Source: Mesomycoplasma ovipneumoniae
GTDB lineage: Bacteria; Bacillota_I; Bacilli_A; Mycoplasmatales; Metamycoplasmataceae
Direction: 5' to 3'
Length of the DNA: 57,196 nt
NCBI GenBank assembly: GCA_009756935.1
Contig: VZDP01000008.1
Location: 1 to 57,196 of the forward strand
In this document: one piece after another, positions 21,431 to 30,984 of the stretch
Layout of the letters: the number at the start of each line of letters is the position of its first letter
Position numbering within the stretch: the first letter of the stretch is position 1
Made by a program: the position numbers and the translations under genes
Notes under the pieces: generated by a model
Told to the model about the DNA's origin: nothing
Database searches by the model: none
The model's input: only the letters and a program-made list of their open reading frames with translations

Positions 21431-23593
21431 ATGAAACTATATTTTTCCCGTCGTCGAAAAGTTGTAATTTTAGCAATGGCAACAACATTCTTATCTTTAA
21501 GTTTGTATTCAATTAATCAATCATTAGTTAATTTTGATTTTTTGTCCAATGAAGTTAGTTATTCAACTCAAGCGCCTTCAATAATTTCAAAAAATCAGCC
21601 AAATGATACTGGATTTAATTCACCAGTAGCAAATACTGTTTTTGTTCCACCAAAAATAGAAACGCCTAAAGAGAAAATTGAAAATCCAGTTAAACCACAA
21701 ATCGTAACACCAAAAGTAGAAAAAATAGAACCCTTACCTGAAAAAGCAACCCCTAAACCGATAAGAAGAATTCAAGCAGTTGAATCAACTATCCCTATTC
21801 GAACAACACCTGCACGCCAAAGTCCAACTAGGACTATATCTTCGCAACCAACAATTTCAACTTCAAGACCAGTAAGTCAGCCACAAGTTCAAACTAGAAA
21901 TAATTCGCGTGCTGTTAACTTTGGTGATGCAGCTTATCAACGCGCCCTTGGTTTGTGAAGACAACAGCAAGACCGAAAAATTGCAGAAGTTACGCGTGAA
22001 AGAGATAAATATCAAGCAGAAGTTGCTGAAGCAGACCGTGTTATTTCAATTATTAAAGAACACTGACAAAAATACGCACCAACTGGAGAAGATGGTAAGC
22101 CAAAAGTTAGTCTAGAATCCTATCTTGAGGGGTATAAATACACTCGCTGAGTTGCAAATAATTACCTTGAGCGTGAACAAAATTACTTAAAAGTAATTGA
22201 GCAACGAAGACAACTTGACCAACCTTTTACAGAACAAGAATTACAAATGATAAAAGATGGTTATACTCCTGATCCTTCAACCGACGGATGAGAACCAAAA
22301 GTCAATATTGTCGTAAATGGAATTAGGGCAAATAATAAAAAAAGATTAAATGCCGTTGATTCAAAATGAACAAGATATGATGGAACTAAAATTGGCTCCC
22401 TAAAATATGAAGGGTGAAATGACACTGATGTTAGTTCAGAAATTAGTAGTCTCACTAAAGATAAAGGATTTTCTAACGGTAGCATTTCACTGATAAAGTA
22501 TACTCGCGCCGCTGGAAATACCGCTGGTAGTCTTTCAGAATTTAAAACTTTAGTTCTAAATGCCGATGATGATAAAGCCTTTCAAGCTTTTGCCGAGATT
22601 ATGAAAAATGCGGCTAATAAAGACAACTTAATCAAGGCAATTGTTCTTAAAAATGTCGGAGCAAAACATAAAACCCAAAACATAAAAGGGATTTTAGACC
22701 TATTGCCACCGCAAATGCAAAAAGTTTCGCTCTTTTTAGATGACCACCAAGCAATTAATGGTCTTCGTGGACTTGAAAAATTCAGCAAACTAAGCGAACT
22801 AGAACTCTATAGTAATTCACGAACCAACGAAAGCAATTGAGCCATTAATCCTAATGCCCTAAAAAATGTCGACTTTATTTCTTTTGATTATATAAATAAA
22901 GGTGATATGCATCTCCAACCTGGAGAAAAAGTTGCTGGATCAATTATTTTCGACACTCTCCGTTGAGATGATGGAGATGATGCTGGCAAAGTTAATGAGG
23001 GACTTGAAATTGCTTTTAGTTCAAAAATTAATCAGCGTGTTTTCCAAGGAACTTTTGGTGGTCGAGGAGGATATCCGCTACATCTTGACTTTTCTTCATC
23101 TAAAAAAATTAAGACGCTAAAAGGGATTGACTTTGCTAAAACAGAGAAACTTTTTAACGAAAAACTGCAAAGTTGAGAAGTTGAAGCTGAATCACAAAAA
23201 AATCCTGGCCATGTTACTTTGCTTTTCCAATATTTATATTTTGGAGCCTCAAAAATAAATGATTCTGGCTCAGCAAGTTCAAATTATGTATATAAAGTCG
23301 ACGCAAGCGACTTTGAAAATTCCCAATTTACTTCAAGACTTGTTAATGGCCCTATCCAACAACCGGGAATTTATATAAAAGATGAAAATGGAAAAACCCT
23401 TTCAAATATTCCGCTTTATATAACTGGTAGTTCATTTTCTGGCGATGCCTTTAGTCAATTATCCAAATTTGTTGATGTAGCAAAGAAAAGTGCAACTTTT
23501 AATAAAATTTATGTTGAAAACGCATCACTTCAAAGTCAACTTTCAAATTTAGGTCTTCCTGTTGAAACAAAAACAATTACAACAACAGACTAA
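21431..23593 (+). CDS. Putative immunoglobulin-blocking virulence protein (MIB / protein M-like)
   Basis: 720 aa from ATG 21431 (GGAGG directly upstream) to TAA 23591-23593, with many TGA-coded Trp. An N-terminal basic stretch and hydrophobic helix (VVILAMATTFLSLSLYSI) anchor it outside. Residues about 45-160 are a Pro/Lys/Thr-rich linker, then a helical region (WRQQQDRKIAEVTRE...), then a leucine-rich-repeat-like core (LIKAIVLKNVGA..., LSELELYSN) and a beta-rich end. This order matches mycoplasmal immunoglobulin-binding proteins, which grip antibody light chains and block antigen binding. The usual partner, a DUF31 serine protease (MIP), is not next to it. Confidence 0.75.
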
Positions 23594-23694
23594 ACTAAAA
23601 AAAATAATTATTTTTTACTTTTTATGCCCAAAATTTCTTTTTTACTTAATTTTATTGAAAAAAGCACTATTAAAATTTTTAATAAAAGGGTAAA

Positions 23695-24324
23695 ATGGAT
23701 CCAATTAATCATTGAGTTAATAAAATTCAAGAAAATCTGCTAAGATACCAAAAGGTTGTTGAACAATATCGAACAATAGCAATTTGGTGTAACGAAATTG
23801 AAAAAGTTTTTGCAATTAAGCCAAATTTACTTGATTTTCCACACGGAATTGGCCTTAAAAAAATACCATTTTTAAAAAACTGACCAACAAAAAAGATAAT
23901 AACTCTTATTAACAACGGAAAATTAACAGAAAAATTCACTAGTTTTCAAAAATGAAATATTCATACAAACCGAAGCTTATTTAATCAAATCAAAGCTAAA
24001 TTGTTAGTTTGAGACTATTATTTATCTTTTCTTGAAGGAAATTATTGAAAAACTTGAATTATCGAAGAAGTTTCATACACTAAAAATTTATATTTTTTTC
24101 GTGGGCTGCTTTGAAAAAACAAAAATTACACAATGATAGTTGGCCTTAATAAATTTCAGGGAACTAAAAAATATGCCACTGACTTTTGCTCCTTTTTTAC
24201 CGCACTTTTAACCTCAAAAGAAATTAGTGATACTGCAAAAAAAATTGATAAAATTTCAAAAATTGACCGAATTTGGTACAATTATCAAAACAAGGATATA
24301 GATCAATATTCCAAACTTAGTTAA
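23695..24324 (+). CDS. Hypothetical protein, Trp/Lys-rich, 209 aa
   Basis: ATG 23695 after AAAAGGG; TAA 24322-24324; several TGA-coded Trp (for example NHWVNKI and WKTWIIEEV). No signal peptide and no long hydrophobic segment, so it is probably cytosolic. It is rich in Lys, Phe, Tyr and Trp, and ends in a basic tail. I do not recognise a family. It lies 100 bp after the Ig-blocking gene and 74 bp before the next membrane protein, in the same direction. Confidence 0.6.
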
Positions 24325-24398
24325 ATATGTCATCTTTTTTATAATATTATTCTAAATTATTTTATAATTATATTATAGTAATTTATATTGGAGGGTGT

Positions 24399-25220
24399 AT
24401 GGTTTGAGAAAATCCATTTGGAAAAAATAAAGTTCCATCAGTTGCTGAGTTGTGAAAAAATGAAAAAAAGCAATACCGAATTTGAATTTTTTCTTATCCG
24501 CTGTTACTCCTTTTGCTAGGTGTTTTTTTAAGTGTTCAACTTTTTTTAGACTTAGATATTAGAAATATTGGTCGAGCTTTTTCGATTTTATCAATTTTAT
24601 TTACTGTTACAAGCTTAATTTTTTATGTATATTCTGTTTTTACATCATATAAAGCAAAAGATTTTGCACCTCTTGGCGATCGTTCCTTCTTTTTCACGTT
24701 CGTTTCATTTTCTACTGCTGCTCTTTCAATTATAAATTCAACAATAGTAATGATTGGAAATTTAAGCCTTAATAATCAAAATTTTGTCGCAATATTAACT
24801 ATTCAAATAATTCTTATTGGCTTAATTTTTGTTTTAATTCCATTTTTCTTGACAAAAGTGCTTAAAATTAAGTCAATATTCAAACTATCTCGAACATTAT
24901 TCATTATTGAAAAACGTATTGATGAAATGAAAAAAGATCCTAAGGCATATTCTGAATTTATGAATATTTTTGACTTAGGTCACCAAAATCCAATGAATGC
25001 ACAGCAAGCAAATAACCCTGAAAACACACAAACTCAAGAAGCTCAAAACAAACCTAAAACAAAAGAAGAAAGAATAAAAATTGCACTTGAAAAATTAAAT
25101 TTAACACAATTACACGAAATTGCCCAAAAATTAGAAATTTCTGGTTTTGAACAGTTGAAAAAACAAGAATTAATTAAGCTTTTAACTCAAATTCTTGCAC
25201 AACAAGACTCTGGAAAATAG
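24399..25220 (+). CDS. Hypothetical 4-TM protein with a C-terminal Rho-N/SAP-like helical motif
   Basis: 273 aa, ATG 24399 overlapping a GGAGGG site; the early TGA codons (MVWENPFG, ELWKNEKK, RIWIF) are Trp. Four hydrophobic helices lie between residues about 30 and 160. After an Asn/Gln-rich linker the last ~50 residues (KLNLTQLHEIAQKLEISG, then LKKQELIKLLTQI) resemble the LEM/SAP/Rho-N helix-extended-loop-helix fold, which in other proteins binds nucleic acid. A membrane protein with such a cytoplasmic tail might tether nucleic acid; this is inference. Confidence 0.65.
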
Positions 25221-25294
25221 TTTGATATTTAAGGCAAACTATTTTCCAGAAAACAAAAAAATCAAAAATTTCTTTGTTTTAAATTAAAATATGT

Positions 25295-25300
25295 TATAAT
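25295..25300 (+). promoter_or_regulatory. -10 box of the tRNA-Cys/tRNA-Arg unit
   Basis: TATAAT in AAATATGTTATAATTATATT, 25 nt upstream of tRNA-Cys. Confidence 0.55.
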
Positions 25301-25324
25301 TATATTTAATAGTTTTTAGGCAAT

Positions 25325-25399
25325 GGCACCATAGCCAAATGGTAAGGCATAGGTCTGCAACACCTTGATGTACCGGTTCGAGTCCGGTTGGTGCCTCCA
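25325..25399 (+). tRNA. tRNA-Cys (GCA)
   Basis: Acceptor GGCACCA pairs with TGGTGCC; the anticodon loop CTGCAAC gives GCA; the T arm is ACCGG-TTCGAGT-CCGGT; CCA is encoded. The outermost anticodon-stem pair is a T-T mismatch. Confidence 0.95.
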
Positions 25400-25408
25400 A
25401 AATGTAAT

Positions 25409-25485
25409 GCGCCCGTAGCTCAATTGGACAGAGTGTTTGGTTACGGCCCAAGAGGTTGAGGGTTCGACTCCTTCCGGGCGCGCCA
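25409..25485 (+). tRNA. tRNA-Arg (ACG)
   Basis: Acceptor GCGCCCG pairs with CGGGCGC; the anticodon loop TTACGGC gives ACG (A34 probably becomes inosine); T loop TTCGACT; CCA encoded. Nine nt after tRNA-Cys, so co-transcribed. Confidence 0.95.
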
Positions 25486-25509
25486 TATATAATATAATTA
25501 GACCAAGGA

Positions 25510-25550
25510 AAATTAACTAAATTATTTTAGTTAATTTTTTTATTTTTTCA
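25510..25550 (+). terminator. Terminator of the tRNA unit
   Basis: AAATTAACTAAA (25510-25521) and TTTAGTTAATTT (25526-25537) form a perfect 12-bp stem with loop TTAT, followed by TTTTATTTTTT. Confidence 0.85.
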
Positions 25551-25561
25551 GTTTTTTATGG

Positions 25562-25567
25562 TATAAT
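25562..25567 (+). promoter_or_regulatory. -10 box of the rpsF-ssb-rpsR operon
   Basis: TATAAT in TTTATGGTATAATTTC, 74 nt before the rpsF ATG. Confidence 0.6.
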
Positions 25568-25598
25568 TTCAAACTAGTTTTAAATTCAATAAAACATC

Positions 25599-25623
25599 CT
25601 TGGTTATTTTTATAACCCACAAG
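25599..25623 (+). promoter_or_regulatory. Candidate S6:S18-binding leader motif
   Basis: In the rpsF leader CTTG (25599-25602) can pair with CAAG (25620-25623), and GTTAT with ATAAC around a TTTT loop, leaving a three-base CCA bulge (25617-25619) on the 3' side. The layout (two short stems with a CC-containing bulge next to the ribosome site AAGGAG) resembles the known autoregulatory RNA where the S6:S18 dimer mimics its 16S rRNA contact, whose bulge is normally CCG. The deviation keeps confidence moderate. Confidence 0.45.
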
Positions 25624-25640
25624 CCCATAAGGAGAATAAT

Positions 25641-26231
25641 ATGCCAAAATATGAAATTATGACAATTTTAGACCCAAAAGCAGAAGCAACAATATTAGAA
25701 AATTTGCTTTCTGCCATTTTTAGTCAAAATTCGTCATACAAACTTGTTAAGCTTGAAAATTCAAGTCTTGCTTACCCTATTAAAAAATCAAAAACAGCAC
25801 AATATTTTTTAATTAATCTTGACTCACCAGCTAATTTAATTGAAGAATTTGTTCGCCGTGCGAATATTACCAAATCAATTTGACGTTACTTGATAATTAA
25901 TCTTGATTCTGAAAAAGGTTTTAACCAAAAACCAAAAAATTCTGATCGCCATAAAAGAACAAATGCAAGACGTGATCATTCAGATCGACCTAATTTCAAA
26001 TCAGCGCCACGAACTCGTCAAGACCAAAACTCACCTAACCCAGCAGAAAAAACTGATAAACCTTTTCAACGTCGAAATTTTAGACCTAATGCCCAAGGCG
26101 GAGCAAAACAAGGTTTTGCCCAACAGTCATCAGATAAGACTAACTCATCTCAACGCGGAAAAACTTCAACTTCTTCAACACAGGTAGAAACTGGTGTTGA
26201 TAATACTAAAAAAACACAGGAATCCCAATAG
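25641..26231 (+). CDS. rpsF: 30S ribosomal protein bS6 with a long disordered tail
   Basis: 196 aa from ATG 25641 (AAGGAG site) to TAG 26229-26231; TGA 25881 is Trp (SIWRYLIINLD, the conserved end of the S6 fold). The first ~95 residues are the S6 ferredoxin-like domain starting MPKYEIMTILDP, which packs against S18 on the 30S platform. The remaining ~100 residues are Arg/Asn/Gln/Thr-rich and low complexity, far longer than the ~95-100 aa of the Escherichia coli-type core, as in several mycoplasmas. First gene of rpsF-ssb-rpsR. Confidence 0.95.
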
Positions 26232-26275
26232 TTTTTACCTATTTTAGTCAATAAATAAAAATAGGTAAAAACTAT
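26228..26275 (+). other. Perfect 18-bp hairpin between rpsF and ssb
   Basis: 26228-26245 is exactly complementary to 26258-26275 with a 12-nt AT loop. It covers the rpsF stop and lies just before the ssb ATG, without a following T run. It may attenuate or process the operon mRNA and lower ssb translation. Confidence 0.65.
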
Positions 26276-26283
26276 AAAAAAAT

Positions 26284-26838
26284 ATGAATCGAATTTTTTT
26301 AATTGGACGCGTTTCATCTAAACCTGTACTTATGACAGCAAAGTCAAATGTTAATTTTATTCGATTTAATTTAGCAATTGATAGACGAAAATATAGCCAA
26401 GATTCGCCTACAATTACTGATTTTATTCCCGTAGTTGCTTGACGACAAAATGCAACAGCGCTCGACAAACTAATTACCATAGGAAGTTTGATAGCAATCG
26501 AAGGTTCTTTACAATCTTATCGTAGTACGGCAAATACAACAAATTATTTTACTACTTATGAGGTAAATGTTGATAACTTTCATTTATTAGAAACTAAAGA
26601 ACAGCTAGAAAAGCGTCGTCAAAAATTAGCTCAAAAAGTTAGTGAACCTACTTTTGAACCATTATTTGATGATTTTCAACTTCCCCAAAATGATAAAAGA
26701 TCATTTCATGACGATACTATTTTTCAGACAGAACCCTCAGAACCTTCAGTAAATTTTAATGAAACTAATGTTGAAATTAGTGAAGATAATGATCCATTTG
26801 CTGACTGAGATATTGATGATCTTGATCCTAACAAATAA
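26284..26838 (+). CDS. ssb: Single-stranded DNA-binding protein
   Basis: 184 aa, ATG 26284 to TAA 26836-26838, with TGA-coded Trp in PVVAWRQNA and FADWDID. The OB fold occupies residues 1-105 ([29 protein letters not shown]). The acidic linker ends [16 protein letters not shown], an acidic, Phe/Pro/Trp-bearing end recalling the DDIPF partner-docking tip, though not at the very terminus. It coats single-stranded DNA in replication and repair. No clear ribosome site; the preceding hairpin ends 8 nt before the ATG. Between rpsF and rpsR, as in most Firmicutes-related genomes. Confidence 0.95.
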
Positions 26839-26858
26839 AATTAAAAAGGAATGCAAAA

Positions 26859-27122
26859 ATGAACAAAAAATATGCTAAAAAATTCAAGAAAAAAGTGTGC
26901 CAATTTTGTGAAGCTAAACTTTTTTACATTGATTATAAGTCAACTGAAGTGCTTCAACGTTATATTAACTCTTTTGGAAAAATTCAACCATCAAGAATTA
27001 CAGGTAATTGCGCAAAACACCAACGTAAATTATCACTAGCAATTAAAAGAGCCCGTTTTGTCGCTTTACTTCCATTTATTGGTGACAGAATCCGTGGAAG
27101 CTACGATAAAACTCGAGTTTAA
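26859..27122 (+). CDS. rpsR: 30S ribosomal protein bS18
   Basis: 87 aa after an AAAAGGAATG site. Binds S6 and 16S rRNA on the 30S platform. The core [39 protein letters not shown] and [10 protein letters not shown] is diagnostic. It keeps two Cys (VCQFCEAK) near the N-terminus, the zinc-ribbon half found in some S18 proteins. Third gene of the S6 operon. Confidence 0.97.
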   Translation: MNKKYAKKFKKKVCQFCEAKLFYIDYKSTEVLQRYINSFGKIQPSRITGNCAKHQRKLSLAIKRARFVALLPFIGDRIRGSYDKTRV

Positions 27123-27137
27123 TCATAAAAATATAAT

Positions 27138-28241
27138 ATGAATCTAAAAGCAGGTCTTATTGGACTTCCTAATGTCGGAAAATCCTCGCTTTTTTCAGCG
27201 CTGACAAAAATGAATGTTGAAATTGCTAATTACCCCTTTGCAACAATAGACTCAAACATTGCAACTGTCGAAATCCGTGATCCAAGACTAATTAATTTAG
27301 CCGATATTGTTAAGCCAAATAAAATTGTATTTTCAACTTACTCTTTTGTCGATATTGCTGGTTTGATAAAAGGCGCTTCACTGGGCGAAGGATTAGGAAA
27401 TAAATTTCTTGAAAATATTCGAAATGTTGATTGTCTAGTTCATGTTGTTCGCTGTTTTGATGATTCAAAAATAATTCACGTTAATAATCAAGTAAATCCT
27501 ATTTTTGACATCCAAACGATAAATTTAGAGCTAATTCTTGCCGATTTAAGTTCAATTGAGTCAATTATTGCCCGACTTAGTAAAAAAATCAACAATACAA
27601 ACGACAAACAAGCAAAAGTTGAATTTGAACTTGCAAAAAAAGCAAAAGACCATTTGCAAAAAGATAAATCTTTACGCGATTTATCCTTAGACAATGAAGA
27701 GCGTCAAATAATCAAAAATTGGCAACTTTTAAGTATAAAGCCAATTTTATATGTTGCTAACATTGACCAAAAATCTGTCAGCGATCCCCTAAAAAATCCA
27801 TATTTTTCTGAGCTTAAAACTTATCTTGAAAAGGAAAATGCAATTTTAATCCCAATTTGCGTTGCCTTAGAACACGAAATTTCCCAACTTGATCAGGAAG
27901 AAAAACAACTTTTTTTACAGGAATTTGGACTTGAGAAGTCATCTCTTGATTTTCTTGTTCTTAATAGTTTTAAACTGCTTGGCTTAGGAACTTTTTTTAC
28001 TGTTGGAAAAAAAGAAGTTCGCTCATGAATATTTAGGAAAAATACAAGTGCAGTTGATTGTAGTGGAATTATTCACTCTGATTTTGTTAAAAAATTCATA
28101 AGAGTTGAAATTATCGCATATGAGGATTTTATTGAGTTCAAAAGCGAAAAAGTACTTAAAGAAAAAGGTAAAATTCGCCTTGAGGGAAAAGAATACTTAA
28201 TTAAAGACGCAGAAATATGCCATTTCCGCATAAGCAATTAG
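27138..28241 (+). CDS. ychF: Ribosome-associated Obg-like GTPase YchF
   Basis: 367 aa, ATG 27138 to TAG 28239-28241; TGA 28026 is Trp. A universally conserved P-loop ATPase/GTPase linked to ribosomes and stress. G1 GLPNVGKSS (residues 8-16), NYPFATID, G3 [10 protein letters not shown] with the GEGLGNKFL loop, NxxE-type G4 replaced by VANID, and the C-terminal TGS domain ([12 protein letters not shown]...). The coding start overlaps a TATAAT and has no ribosome site, so it is probably translated from the S6-operon message 15 nt behind rpsR. Confidence 0.95.
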
Positions 28242-28253
28242 TTCAAATAAAGT

Positions 28254-28329
28254 TTTAAAAAACCAAAAAATTATACATCAAAAAATTTATTTATAAATAT
28301 TGATTGGTATAATTTTTTGGTTTTTTAAA
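28254..28329. terminator. Bidirectional terminator between convergent ychF and ymdB
   Basis: 28254-28276 and 28307-28329 form a perfect 23-bp stem (A/T run, then CC/GG, then TTATAC/GTATAA). Either strand ends in a T run. The right arm lies inside the last codons of ymdB, whose stop is in the loop. Confidence 0.85.
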
Positions 28330-29084
28330 TTATCAGTTATTTCTAAAATAACAGCATTAAATTGGCAGTCATTATCCGAAGTTTGAAATTTTGTACTTTT
28401 ATTATAGCGAATTCTGTTATAAACATCAAGAAATTTTACACCAATTGCATCATTTGCAGGACCTGTCATTCCAACATCAGTTATAAAAAGCGTTCCAAGC
28501 GATAATTCTCTGGCATCAGAAGTCTGAACGTGTGTATGAGTTCCTAAAAGTGCATTAATTTTGCCATTTAGATAGATTCCAAGCACATTTTTTTCACTTG
28601 TTGTCTCAGCATGGAAATCAACTATGTGAAAATCAGCATCATCTTCGGCAATAACTTTGTCAATTGCATCAAAAAAATTATCAGCAAACTGGTGATTTCA
28701 AGGTTTGACTAACTTGTTAAATGCTACACCTAAAAGCGAAGTTATTCTGAATGTTTTTCCATTTTTTAAAATTGTAGTAGTACCTTTACCACTATATTCT
28801 TTGTCAATGTTTAGCGGCCTAACGATATCTGGATTATCAATAATTAAAGCAATTTCAGGATTAGATCAAACATGATTGCCAATAGTAAAAATATCAACAC
28901 CAAGCTCTTTTAAATATAAATAATCCCTTTTATTTAGTCCTTTTCTGCCGGTTATATTTTCAGCCTGAACTATTATTAAGTCAAAATTATAGTTTTTTCT
29001 CAAAATATTAAGTTGATTTTTAAACATTTCTATACCAGGCGCGCCAAAAATATCACCAACAAATAAGACAGTAGCAGATTTCAT
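28287..29084 (-). CDS. ymdB: YmdB-type metallophosphoesterase (TIGR00282 family)
   Basis: 265 aa from ATG 29082-29084 to TAA 28287-28289, with Trp TGA at 28863-28865 and 28696-28698. Family motifs in order: FVGDIFGAPG, QAENITGRKGL, IFTIGNHVW, the IVDFHAETTSEK region, GTHTHVQTSDA and FITDVGMTGP, supplying Asp, Glu, Asn and His ligands of the binuclear metal site. Homologues hydrolyse 2',3'-cyclic nucleotides and affect RNA turnover. It stands alone on the minus strand, convergent with ychF. Confidence 0.93.
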
Positions 29085-29170
29085 TCAATTCCTTTAAATT
29101 TTTCAAATATTTTATTTGAAAAAAAATTAAAAAAGATGCTTTTATTTTAGCATCATTGGTCAAAAAGATA

Positions 29171-29246
29171 TGGTGCCAACAACAGGAATCGAACCTGCGA
29201 CCCCATCCTTACCATGGATGTGCTCTACCGACTGAGCTATGATGGC
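29171..29246 (-). tRNA. tRNA-Thr (GGT)
   Basis: On the minus strand: acceptor GCCATCA with TGTTGGC, D arm GCTC/GAGC, anticodon stem CATCC/GGATG with loop ATGGTAA (anticodon GGT), T loop TTCGATT, and encoded CCA. The fifth acceptor pair is a T-T mismatch. Confidence 0.94.
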
Positions 29247-29465
29247 GCTTTATTGCTTTAAAATTATAGCACTTTTTTAATATTTTTAATCAAAAAAATT
29301 ATTAAAAAGTCAAGCAAATTTAAAGACAAAAACAAAAAAATACTTTCAAATGCAAGCAAATATTAAGTTTTAAAAGAGCCAAATTATTAATTCTTATTTG
29401 TTTTTGCATTATACCACAAAAATTTTAAAAACCAAGTTTTTTTTATATTTTTAAAAAACTTGATG

Positions 29466-29471
29466 TATAAT
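29466..29471 (+). promoter_or_regulatory. -10 box of the peptidase/permease unit, with a nearby inverted repeat
   Basis: TATAAT in TTGATGTATAATTTAG. Downstream, ACTCAC-AAATC-GTGAGT (about 29502-29518) forms a small inverted repeat in the ~135-nt leader, a possible operator or hairpin. The rest of 29247-29607 shows nothing but AT-rich spacer. Confidence 0.45.
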
Positions 29472-29607
29472 TTAGTTTGTAAAATAACTAAAAAAAAATT
29501 GACTCACAAATCGTGAGTACTCCAAAAAAATATATTTTATATACTATTTGTTTTAAATTGTTAATTGCTCTTTTAAAATTTAATACTACAAAATAGGAAA
29601 ATTAAAA

Positions 29608-30959
29608 ATGATAGGCTTATTTGAACACATTGTTATAAAAGCAGATCAAAATAAAACTATTTTAAATCAACAACAATTAGATTTTTTTATTAAAGCATCA
29701 AAAGCAGAATTATTTAAAAAAACTAATACATCTCAGGATTTTTTATATCATAGAGTTCTACGAAACATTTTTGATCAACCACTGTTATTTTTACAATTTA
29801 CTAATCATTATCTAATAATAACTCCCGAAAATTATGAAACTAATGAAATTGCAAATTCTAGTTTTGATAAGGAATTATTTGATAAAAAAATGTCGTTTAT
29901 ATACCCGGATTTTCATTACATTATCAAGTTGATGGCGACTATTTTGGGTTAGTTTCTAAACAGAAATTAGATGAAAAAATAGTTGAAGTTATTAAGAATC
30001 AAAAACATATATATTTAAGTGTAACTAGGCTTAATACAGAAAAAAACAAGGCTAAAAAAGAAGAATATTTTAATTATAAATTTCGTACAAAACGTGGAAC
30101 TGCAAATCCTGGCGAAATAAAAGCAAAAGCTGGAAAAGTTAGCAATCTTTTTTATTTTAATGTCGGTATTAGCAATTCCTGATGATTTAAGGCAAAAGAT
30201 TCAGTTTCAAAACTTGGTTATATAGAATATCAAGGCAATTCTAAGAAACCTGGGCTTTGTGAATATATTGCTATGTCTTTGATGTTAGAATATGCCGAAA
30301 CATTCATTGCATCCGGAATATTTAGCGATGAAGAAATTGCTAGATATTTTGATATGAAAAAAAATTATTCTAATAACCTAAGTGATGGCGTTGCAGAACA
30401 TAAATATTATATATATAAAAATATTGATGATGGAACTACTACATATAATTCACTTCCATATCAATTGTTTGAACTCAATGGGCGATATCAACATGTTAAG
30501 TATGCTTCTTATTTCACTAGTAAATTAGAACAATTTCTAAAGAGAAAGGAAATAAAAAAATACATAACAACTGATTATTCTGCCAATTTTATGCATTCAA
30601 GTAACCCTGAAACTTTTTTGTTTAAAAATAATATGCCAGTTATGGTATCTTTTGCTAATATTGCTACTGGACACAACATTGTTTTATATGGATATGATCC
30701 AGATACAGAAAAATATCTTGTAAATTTTGGATGGCCAGGTAATTCTAATTTACTTATTTCTAAATGAGATATTTGAAGTTTTTGATCAATGGGTTATTGA
30801 TGAGCATTTAAAATAGATGATGATTATATAAAAAATCACCCACCTAAACAAAAATTATTAAGTGCAAATGGTAAGATTTATTCATATCCAGAAATTTTTG
30901 AAGAAGAACTTGTAATTGATAAAAATGGTATTCTAACTATAGATAACGACATTTATTAA
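29608..30959 (+). pseudogene. Papain-like (C39-type) cysteine peptidase, frame broken at an A7 tract
   Basis: The first frame runs from ATG 29608 (AGGAAAATTAAA upstream) to TAG 29950-29952. From about 29889 the reading continues in the -1 frame (IPGFSLHYQVDGDYFGLVSK) to TAA 30957-30959. One extra A in the A7 run at 29884-29890 would restore a 450-aa protein. The downstream part shows PGLCEYIAMSLMLEYAE with the likely nucleophile Cys (codon 30258), TGHNIVLYGYD with His (30672), and LVNFGWPG with Asn (30723), a Cys-His-Asn triad order of papain-like/C39 peptidases. No signal peptide at the N-terminus. It may be phase variable, slippage-expressed, or dead. It precedes a permease gene by 25 bp. 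Confidence 0.7.
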
Positions 30960-30984
30960 TATAGCTAAATTAAGGTGTTTTTTA

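Noticed and set aside
27132..27137. TATAAT directly before the ychF ATG as its promoter
   Set aside because: It touches the start codon, so transcripts would begin inside the gene; co-transcription with rpsR is more likely.
29884..29890. Classical -1 programmed frameshift in the peptidase gene
   Set aside because: In frame the site reads T-AAA-AAA, so the P-site tRNA would have to re-pair with TAA; no strong stem follows. Homopolymer length change or transcriptional slippage fits better.
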